The notes below the pieces were generated by a model that saw only the letters and a list, made by a program, of their open reading frames with translations, did not search any database and was not told the DNA's origin. A stretch of DNA of 15,541 nucleotides from Lachnospiraceae bacterium (GTDB lineage: Bacteria > Bacillota_A > Clostridia > Lachnospirales > Lachnospiraceae): contig JAFRYJ010000121.1 in assembly GCA_017437705.1 (NCBI GenBank), positions 1 to 15,541 of the forward strand. The letters run 5' to 3'. Positions 7,624 to 13,054 of the stretch are shown piece by piece (position 1 is the stretch's first letter; each line of letters begins with the position of its first letter). The translations under genes were made by a program, and so were the position numbers.

Positions 7624-7785
7624 CCGATCTCCGTATCCTGACTCAAAGTACAAACCTACTTGCCGCCGTCTTCCCAAATATTCAGTGACATATCTGGCGG
7701 TTTTCGTCCTTATTACAGTAGGGATAAAACTGTGCCGGGATCTCACCGGACTTCCCGGGCGCAAGCGCCCAAAAGATGAACTAAA
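7611..7785 (-). promoter_or_regulatory. Cobalamin (B12) riboswitch 2
   Basis: The minus strand carries the conserved cobalamin aptamer elements in order: GGGAAGTCCGGTGAGATCC, GGCACAG, CCCTACTGTAA, TGTCACTG, GGGAAG and the B12 box GAGTCAGGATAC (about 7631-7645). A hairpin GGGCGC-TT-GCGCCC stands just before the GGGAA element; the other riboswitch has a different sequence but the same stem there. The aptamer begins right after the toroid A stop codon, so it may act on read-through from the first unit or on a local promoter that I cannot see. B12 binding is expected to favour the terminator at 7501-7526 and reduce transcription of the downstream operon. Confidence 0.92.
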
Positions 7786-7793
7786 CCTTTAAT

Positions 7794-8996
7794 TTACTGA
7801 TCTCCCTGTGACCCGGGCGGCTTTTCAGAGCCGTTCCCCCTGTCGGGATATCTGAATCTCTTAATAAAATACGCCATAAACAGGCCGTAGACAAAAACTC
7901 CGACGCCCAGCGCGATGATGCCGCCAATGGACATCTTTCCGTCGTCTTCTGCTTTGGCGGGAAGCCCTTCCGTATCGAAAAGCCATCTGTCCTCCGACCG
8001 CCGGCGCTGAACTGACAGAAGCGCTATCATCGCGCTCTCCGTTGACATGTAATCCGTATTTCCCACGGAAGCCGCATGCATGTATGTGCCGTCCTCAAGC
8101 CTGAAACGGTCCAGCGCCTCGATAAGCGTATGACCGTTCTTTACGAATCTTTCATCGGTGAAGGGGTCTATGCCGAGAGACGCAAGCGCCATTATTACCT
8201 GAGAGATCGTCTCACAGTCCTGCTCCCCGGTAAATCCGGCTATACCGCCGTCATCGGCCTGAAGCCCTGAGATATAGTCTACAGCCTTATCCAATGCTGC
8301 ACTGACTTCGGGATCGTCCCTGTAGGGCGCCAGCGCGTATATGGCCATGGCCGTCACGTCCGGAAATCCGTCGACTGCGGGAGAAAGGGCAAAGCTGCCG
8401 TCCTCCTTCTGATATCCCAGCAGCTCCTTTATAAGGGACTCCTTCGTTATCCCGCTGCCTTTCGGCGCATCAACGCCAGCCGACTCCATTACCACCAGTG
8501 CGTACATTACGGCGTTCGATCCCTGCCATGAGGGAGAGCCTTCCCTGAAGCTGTAGGTCCCCATGCCGATAAGGTCCAGATAATTGCCTTCCGGATCCTT
8601 TGCGAATTCCTGAGGATCTCCGCCCAGCATAAGGATCGTAAGGGACATGCGCTGGAATTCCGTAGGCTTGGCCCTGTCGAACCCGCCTGATGCATATTCG
8701 GTCTCTATGTATTCCCGAAGGCCTTTCAGATACCCTTCGGTATCGTCGTCCTTGCCGGCGATCGCCACGGCCATAGCCGTCCAGTCTCCGGTGGAATCTC
8801 CCGGTGCATAATAGTCCGATGCCTTCAGTATCTGTTTGCTGCCGGTCTTTTTCTGCAGCCCTTCGTATGCCTCATCCAGCTTCTCCTGCAGGTATTTATC
8901 CTCCGGGGCATCATCCGCGAAAGCGGGTGATGCTCCCGCCAGCATCAGGACAAAAGCAAATATGAATGATGCCGCTTTAAACAGTATTCTTCTCAA
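7794..8996 (-). CDS. Membrane-anchored alpha/alpha-toroid (prenyltransferase-like repeat) protein A
   Basis: The product has about 400 residues and is controlled by the first B12 riboswitch. The start is set at TTG 8996, six bases after AGGAG. The in-frame ATG at 9014 directly abuts the terminator U-tract and has no ribosome binding site. The signal peptide is MRRILFKAASFIFAFVLMLA, ending at PAFA (about 27). Helical repeats with YQKEDGSF, LQADDGGI and FRLEDGTY turns form the alpha/alpha-barrel body. A membrane helix (about 356-378) and a basic tail (KRFRYPDRG) anchor it with the barrel outside. It shares LMLGGDP, the RDDPE segment and the FVKNGHTLIEALDRFR region with toroid protein B, so the two are paralogues. 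By fold it resembles the alpha domain of transcobalamin/intrinsic factor. The B12 role is inferred from the riboswitch and the DUF4430 neighbour. Confidence 0.82.
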   Translation of the reverse strand: MRRILFKAASFIFAFVLMLAGASPAFADDAPEDKYLQEKLDEAYEGLQKKTGSKQILKASDYYAPGDSTGDWTAMAVAIAGKDDDTEGYLKGLREYIETEYASGGFDRAKPTEFQRMSLTILMLGGDPQEFAKDPEGNYLDLIGMGTYSFREGSPSWQGSNAVMYALVVMESAGVDAPKGSGITKESLIKELLGYQKEDGSFALSPAVDGFPDVTAMAIYALAPYRDDPEVSAALDKAVDYISGLQADDGGIAGFTGEQDCETISQVIMALASLGIDPFTDERFVKNGHTLIEALDRFRLEDGTYMHAASVGNTDYMSTESAMIALLSVQRRRSEDRWLFDTEGLPAKAEDDGKMSIGGIIALGVGVFVYGLFMAYFIKRFRYPDRGNGSEKPPGSQGDQ

Positions 8997-9007
8997 ATCG
9001 GTCTCCT
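8997..9007 (-). promoter_or_regulatory. Ribosome binding site fixing a TTG start
   Basis: AGGAG (9003-9007) and a six-base spacer ACCGAT precede TTG 8996. The layout matches the site of the paralogue at 3097-3109, including the GAT before the TTG. Confidence 0.65.
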
Positions 9008-9014
9008 GTTGCAT

Positions 9015-9061
9015 AAAAAAGATGCCGTGTCCGGATCACAAAGATCAGACCGGCATGCATC
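9015..9061 (-). terminator. Rho-independent terminator of the first cobalamin riboswitch
   Basis: The minus-strand arms GCCGGTCTGATC (within 9043-9061) and GATCCGGACACGGC (within 9021-9037) form a long, slightly bulged stem with GAT/ATC at its base, followed by six Ts (9015-9020). It sits between the aptamer and the TTG start. The aptamer-proximal GATCAG (9147-9152) is complementary to CTGATC in the 5' arm (9043-9048), so it could act as part of an antiterminator. Confidence 0.8.
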
Positions 9062-9144
9062 AAATACAGTTATCCCGCTGAAAACACTGCGGCAACTGCA
9101 TAAATAACGGATCTCCGGTTTATGCCTCCGAAAATTCCATGACA

Positions 9145-9305
9145 GACTGATCTCCGTATCCTGACTCAAAGTACGAACCTACTCGCCGCCGCCTTCCCGA
9201 ATACTCAGTGACATTTATGACGGTTTTCGTCCTTATTACAGTAGGGATAAAACTGTGCCGGGATCTCACCGGACTTCCCGGACCCTGCGGTCCGAAAAAC
9301 CAACT
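9145..9305 (-). promoter_or_regulatory. Cobalamin (B12) riboswitch 1
   Basis: The same aptamer elements occur here as in riboswitch 2: GGGAAGTCCGGTGAGATCC, CCCTACTGTAA, TGTCACTG, GGGAAGGCGG and the B12 box GAGTCAGGATAC. Positions 9221-9281 are identical over 61 bases to 7698-7758. The stem before GGGAA has changed on both sides (GGACC with GGTCC here, GGGCGC with GCGCCC there), which is compensatory change and supports a real structure. The aptamer lies about 20 bases after the predicted transcription start and controls toroid protein A through the terminator at 9015-9061. Confidence 0.93.
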
Positions 9306-9330
9306 GTTATTATTAGCTTTTTACACTGAA

Positions 9331-9359
9331 ATAGTACATCTTTCAGCGCTGTTTTTCAA
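9331..9359 (-). promoter_or_regulatory. Sigma-A-type promoter for the riboswitch 1 transcript
   Basis: On the minus strand TTGAAA (9354-9359), a 17-base spacer and TACTAT (9331-9336) form a near-consensus promoter. A start near 9324 would give a transcript beginning just before the aptamer. The noncoding stretch from here to the promoter near 9487 shows nothing else I can support. Confidence 0.7.
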
Positions 9360-9486
9360 TAGATAGAAGTATAAATCCGATGGACAGCCGTATGTCTTCG
9401 GCCGCCTTCAATGCTCTTTCGGATCATGCCGTTTATCGCAGGCCTTTGTCATAAGACCCGCTCCGCATAAACCTTCACCCACAAAC

Positions 9487-9518
9487 TTGATGAAATAATA
9501 CCGCATAAACTGTATAAT
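9487..9518 (+). promoter_or_regulatory. Possible promoter for the serine dehydratase gene
   Basis: A perfect -10 hexamer TATAAT (9513-9518) lies 45 bases before the start codon. The best -35 match, TTGATG (9487-9492), is 20 bases upstream of it, longer than the usual 17, so the -35 assignment is weak. Confidence 0.45.
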
Positions 9519-9562
9519 ATCCGTATAGTTAAGGGATCTTCCGGATCTGAAGGGAGAATAAA

Positions 9563-10759
9563 ATGAAAAGTATCAAAAGTGTATATAAAACAGGCAACGG
9601 GCCTTCCAGCTCCCATACGGTCGGGCCCTACAGAGCCGCTCTGCTCTTTTCAAAGCGCTACCCGGACGCCGACCGCATCAAAGTCACTCTTTACGGTTCC
9701 CTTGCCTTTACCGGCGAAGGCCACGGTACGAAAAAGTCCATACTGGCTGCGATTCCCTGCGCAGAGATCGTTTACAACAGGGACGAAACGGACCTGCCCC
9801 ATCCCAACACCATGCTCTTCGAAGCTTTCCGGAACGGTGGAAAGTTCGAGTCCGTCCGCATATTCAGTATCGGCGGCGGTTCCATCAAAGTAGAGGGCGA
9901 GACCTCGGATGATGAGCTCGAGATCTATCCCCAGGCAACATGCTCGGAAATGCTCGACGAGTGCAGGAGGCTTGGCATCACGCTTAAGGAATTCGTATAC
10001 AGCATGGAGGGACCGGGGCTTAAGGAATACCTGAGGGATATATGGGCATCCATGAGAGCATCGGTGGAAAGAGGCCTTAAGGCAGAGGGCGTGCTCCCCG
10101 GAGGGCTCAACGTGCTCCGCAAGGCAAGGATCCTTTTTGAGAAACGCTGCTACAACGAGAGCGCCGACGTGACGATGAACAGGATAATAGCCGCATATGC
10201 CTATGCTGTGGCCGAGGAAAACGCCGACGAGAACATCGTGGTAACGGCGCCCACCTGTGGAAGCTGCGGTGTGCTCCCTGCCGTGCTCTACTACATGCAG
10301 AAGGAGCGCGGTTTCCCCGAGGATGAGATACTTGATGCTCTGGCAGTGGCCGGGCTTTTCGGAAACATCATCAGGACAAATGCGAGCATTTCAGGAGCGG
10401 AATGCGGCTGCCAGGCCGAGATCGGCAGCGCATGCTCCATGACTGCCGCAGGGCTGGCATCACTGTACGGTTTGAACCTGGATCAGATCGAATACGCCGC
10501 GGAGATAGCCATGGAGCATAATCTGGGACTCACCTGCGATCCCGTCAAAGGCCTGGTCCAGATCCCCTGCATCGAGCGCAACGCGGTAGCCGCCATGCGT
10601 GCCATCAGCGCGGTCAATCTTTCAAGATTCCTTTACGAAACGCGAAAGATCTCCTTCGACGATGTTGTGGCCACCATGTACAGGACCGGGCGTGATATGA
10701 ACGAAAAATACCGTGAGACATCTCACGGCGGACTGGCGGAAATATACAGGGAGCACTGA
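9563..10759 (+). CDS. L-serine dehydratase (ammonia-lyase), single-chain iron-sulfur type
   Basis: The enzyme converts L-serine to pyruvate and ammonia in the cytoplasm with a [4Fe-4S] cluster. Its 398 residues carry the two family domains in one chain: the beta-type domain first, with TGNGPSSSHTVGP (10-22), then the alpha-type domain from about 150. APTCGSCGVLPA (229-240), SGAECGCQAEIGSACS (277-292) and CDPVKGLVQIPCIERN (325-340) are diagnostic. C283, C325 and C336 have the C-x41-C-x10-C spacing of the cluster ligands known in this family. AGGGAG lies six bases before the ATG. The gene stands alone, divergent from the riboswitch 1 unit, and no cobalamin motif precedes it. Order and length look intact. 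Many Firmicutes instead use split sdaAA/sdaAB subunits; this is the fused form. Confidence 0.95.
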   Translation: MKSIKSVYKTGNGPSSSHTVGPYRAALLFSKRYPDADRIKVTLYGSLAFTGEGHGTKKSILAAIPCAEIVYNRDETDLPHPNTMLFEAFRNGGKFESVRIFSIGGGSIKVEGETSDDELEIYPQATCSEMLDECRRLGITLKEFVYSMEGPGLKEYLRDIWASMRASVERGLKAEGVLPGGLNVLRKARILFEKRCYNESADVTMNRIIAAYAYAVAEENADENIVVTAPTCGSCGVLPAVLYYMQKERGFPEDEILDALAVAGLFGNIIRTNASISGAECGCQAEIGSACSMTAAGLASLYGLNLDQIEYAAEIAMEHNLGLTCDPVKGLVQIPCIERNAVAAMRAISAVNLSRFLYETRKISFDDVVATMYRTGRDMNEKYRETSHGGLAEIYREH

Positions 10760-10792
10760 TCGCGTATCTGCCAAGTGATTATTGAGCAAATG

Positions 10793-10819
10793 AAAAGGGG
10801 GCTGCCTTAAGGCAGCCCC
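10793..10819. terminator. Hairpin terminator downstream of the serine dehydratase gene
   Basis: The arms GGGGCTGCC and GGCAGCCCC flank a TTAA loop. The minus strand has TTTTCATTTG after the stem, so it works best for leftward transcription, but its place 37 bases after the serine dehydratase stop suggests it also ends that transcript. Confidence 0.65.
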
Positions 10820-10886
10820 GCATCATTTCCGGATCAAAGAACAAAAAATGTCGGCCGGGGGTTCCCGCCACAGATCCGTCAAAGCA

Positions 10887-10943
10887 AAATAAAGCGTTCA
10901 CACGAACATGCCTGAAAGGTCCTAGAGTGTGAACGCTTTTATT
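10887..10943. terminator. Bidirectional terminator between convergent genes
   Basis: A 13-bp perfect stem, AAAGCGTTCACAC (10891-10903) with GTGTGAACGCTTT (10927-10939), encloses a 23-base loop. T-rich bases follow the stem on the plus strand (TTTTATT) and on the minus strand (CTTTATTTT). It sits 8 bases after the DUF1508 stop codon and is convergent with the serine dehydratase gene. Confidence 0.75.
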
Positions 10944-10950
10944 CAGCTGT

Positions 10951-11325
10951 TTATTCTTCTTCGATAAATGTGGGTGAATCAGCATTCTTGCGGATGCTTG
11001 CGATGCCGTTCTGGCAGGATTTCATCTGCTTGTAGCCCTCGCCTACCGCAATGATCTGCCCGTTCTTTGCTTTCAGTCTGAAGCGGAATTCGCCTGCCTT
11101 GTCGGCATAGATCTCGAATTTCGGATTCTTCTGCTTCTCGAAGCCTTCGACGGTCTGATCCTCGATCACGGCATCAGGTGCATTGGCCATAACGGAAGCA
11201 ATGCCGTTCTTGCAGGTAGCAAGAGCTTTGTAAACCTGTGACGTAGCGATCACCTGTCCGTTGCCGGCCTTCAGGTCAAACTTATAGCCGCCGTTTTTCG
11301 TACCTTTGATAACATACTTTCCCAT
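10951..11325 (-). CDS. Two-repeat DUF1508 (YegP-like) small protein
   Basis: The protein has 124 residues starting MGKYVIKGTKNGGYKFDLKA. The start at 11325 is chosen because AAGGAGG lies five bases upstream; a longer frame from 11418 would read through the promoter. Two tandem DUF1508 units are visible: about 1-60 with YKFDLKAGNGQVIATSQVY and CKNGIASV, and about 66-124 with FRFRLKAKNGQIIAVGEGY and CQNGIASI. The family is small and cytoplasmic, and its function is unknown. It has its own promoter and a strong terminator, so it is monocistronic and may be well expressed. It is divergent from the murT-like gene. Confidence 0.9.
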   Translation of the reverse strand: MGKYVIKGTKNGGYKFDLKAGNGQVIATSQVYKALATCKNGIASVMANAPDAVIEDQTVEGFEKQKNPKFEIYADKAGEFRFRLKAKNGQIIAVGEGYKQMKSCQNGIASIRKNADSPTFIEEE

Positions 11326-11365
11326 TTCGTCCTCCTTCACGCCGTGCGTGTACTTTATTAGATAC

Positions 11366-11394
11366 AGTATAAACCCCACTTTAGTGATGTACAA
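11366..11394 (-). promoter_or_regulatory. Promoter of the DUF1508 gene
   Basis: On the minus strand TTGTAC (11389-11394), exactly 17 bases and TATACT (11366-11371) form a good sigma-A-type promoter about 40 bases before the start codon. Confidence 0.7.
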
Positions 11395-11467
11395 GATGAA
11401 ATTGCGGTCATCATGCATTTTTTATGCATTACTGCACAGATCTGATCTGCCGTTATTAAAAAAGCTG

Positions 11468-11496
11468 TTCATGATCGTCCTTATAAGTGCTAAAAT
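11468..11496 (+). promoter_or_regulatory. Possible promoter of the murT-like gene
   Basis: TTCATG (11468-11473), a 17-base spacer and TAAAAT (11491-11496) lie about 40 bases before the start codon. The hexamers are imperfect, so this is a moderate call. Confidence 0.45.
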
Positions 11497-11534
11497 AATA
11501 AAGTATTTTTATGCGGATAAGCAGGAGGCCCGAT

Positions 11535-12914
11535 ATGAAAAAGCCCAATGCATTTAAATCTTTCTTTTCGATAACGGCATGCAAGTTTACCCGGTCATTC
11601 CTGAGAAAGACCGGGCGCGGCGGCACTGCAGTGCCCGGCATCGTCGCGATGAAGTTTTCGAAAAACATACTCGCCAGGGTCACCGACGGCATGAAGATAA
11701 TCGCCGTCACCGGAACCAACGGCAAGACCACCACCTGCAACATGCTCCGTCATGCTCTTATCAAAAACGGCTACAGCTGCCTTGAGAATAATGCCGGGGC
11801 AAACCTTCTCCACGGCATCACCTCGGACCTGGTCTGCAATTCCACCGCCACCGGCAAGCCCAAATACGAGTATGCCGTGCTTGAGGTCGACGAGGCTGTT
11901 TTAAAGCTGCTGGTGCCTCTTGTTAACCCGAAAGTCATCGTTACCACCAGCCTTTTCAGCGATCAGACCGACCGCTTCGGCAGCGTTCAGAATACGCTGA
12001 AGGAGATCCGTGCCGGCGTGGAAGCAAGCCCCGATCCGGTGCTGGTCGTTAATGCGGATGAACCGCTGACGGCATCACTGGCGCTGAACATACCCAATAA
12101 AGTTATACGTTACGGCATCGGCAAAAATGCAGGAGCCAAAGGAAAGGTGGATCTTTCAGATGCGGGCGTCTGCCCTGTCTGCGGCGGAGAATACTCTTAC
12201 GAATACAATACATACGCCCATCTCGGCGGATTCTACTGCCATGAATGCGGTTATAAGCGCAGCAGGCCCGACGTGCAGGTAATGTCCGTCAGCCGTACGG
12301 ACACCGCCGGAAGCGATATAAAGGTCAATATCGACGGGTATCTGAAGGACGTGCAGATCTCGCTGCCCGCTGTATACAACATCTACAACGCTGCTGCCTG
12401 CATTGCGGCAATAAAGGCGCTGGAGCACCCGGTGAAGGAAGCCATAGACTCCCTTGCCGACGTAAAGCCGGCCTTCGGCCGTCTGGAGACCTTCGATCTT
12501 AACGGAAACCGCACGCAGATGATCCTGGTCAAGAATCCCGCCAGCTGCAACCAGGCCTTCTCCTATGTCACCGGCTTTGATGATGATTTTACAGCCGTGC
12601 TGTGCCTGAACAACCGCACCGGCGACGGACACGATTTCTCCTGGATCGAGCAGACGGATTACGAAAGGCTCTGCTCCGATCCCCATCTGAAAAAGATCTA
12701 TGCCGGCGGCGACCGTACCGATGACCTTTATGACAGGCTACTCCGTGCCGGTGCTTCCGAGGAGATAATGGAGAAATTCTCGGATTACAAGACTCTTGTG
12801 GGCAAGCTCAAGGAAGAAGGCCGTCCCATCTTCCTGCTGCCCAACTACACAGCCATGATGGAGCTTCGCGCCGCTGTTACGGCGGAGACGGGAAACAAGG
12901 AGTTCTGGGAATAA
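11535..12914 (+). CDS. murT: MurT-like Mur ligase (lipid II isoglutaminyl synthase ligase subunit)
   Basis: The product has 459 residues. ATG 11535 is chosen because AGGAGG lies six bases upstream; the in-frame ATG at 11511 has none. The Mur ligase P-loop is VTGTNGKTT (58-66), the central domain contains a four-cysteine zinc ribbon typical of MurT (CPVC at 213-216, CHEC at 235-238), and the C-terminal region from about 315 is DUF1727-like (FGRLETF, VKNPASCNQ, TGDGHDFSW). In other Gram-positives MurT pairs with the glutaminase GatD to amidate the D-Glu of lipid II, acting at the cytoplasmic membrane. GatD is normally encoded next door, but here a terminator and an opposite-strand gene follow. 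The usual SW-I/L-W-D segment after DGxDxSW reads SWIEQTDYERL. The symbol is by family resemblance and it could be a related paralogue. Confidence 0.85.
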   Translation: MKKPNAFKSFFSITACKFTRSFLRKTGRGGTAVPGIVAMKFSKNILARVTDGMKIIAVTGTNGKTTTCNMLRHALIKNGYSCLENNAGANLLHGITSDLVCNSTATGKPKYEYAVLEVDEAVLKLLVPLVNPKVIVTTSLFSDQTDRFGSVQNTLKEIRAGVEASPDPVLVVNADEPLTASLALNIPNKVIRYGIGKNAGAKGKVDLSDAGVCPVCGGEYSYEYNTYAHLGGFYCHECGYKRSRPDVQVMSVSRTDTAGSDIKVNIDGYLKDVQISLPAVYNIYNAAACIAAIKALEHPVKEAIDSLADVKPAFGRLETFDLNGNRTQMILVKNPASCNQAFSYVTGFDDDFTAVLCLNNRTGDGHDFSWIEQTDYERLCSDPHLKKIYAGGDRTDDLYDRLLRAGASEEIMEKFSDYKTLVGKLKEEGRPIFLLPNYTAMMELRAAVTAETGNKEFWE

Positions 12915-12956
12915 GCGATTCAGACTGTGTTTTATAATAATCATTGGAAATAATAA

Positions 12957-12998
12957 CTCCCCGGAGACGGATGATCCGTTTCCGGGGAGATCTTTTGT
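12957..12998 (+). terminator. Rho-independent terminator after the murT-like gene
   Basis: A 14-bp stem, CTCCCCGGAGACGG with CCGTTTCCGGGGAG (one G-T pair), is followed by ATCTTTTGTTT. It lies 43 bases after the stop codon and closes the unit, so nothing downstream is cotranscribed with the murT-like gene. Confidence 0.85.
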
Positions 12999-13054
12999 TT
13001 TCAGCTTATAAACCTGGGTTTTACGTGCTGCCGTAATTCTTTTTTCACCGGCAG

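Noticed and set aside
1879..9014. Toroid proteins considered as terpene cyclases or prenyltransferases
   Set aside because: Both carry signal peptides and C-terminal membrane helices that place the barrel outside the cell, and I see no cyclase DxDD-type acid motif. The repeat fold alone does not imply that chemistry.
9360..9486. Noncoding stretch between the divergent promoters, checked for another riboswitch or small RNA
   Set aside because: There is no conserved aptamer motif, strong hairpin with T-tract or credible small reading frame beyond short chance ones.
12156..12686. Minus-strand open frame of 176 codons opposite the murT-like gene
   Set aside because: It is antisense to the zinc ribbon and the DUF1727-like region of MurT and has no motif of its own.
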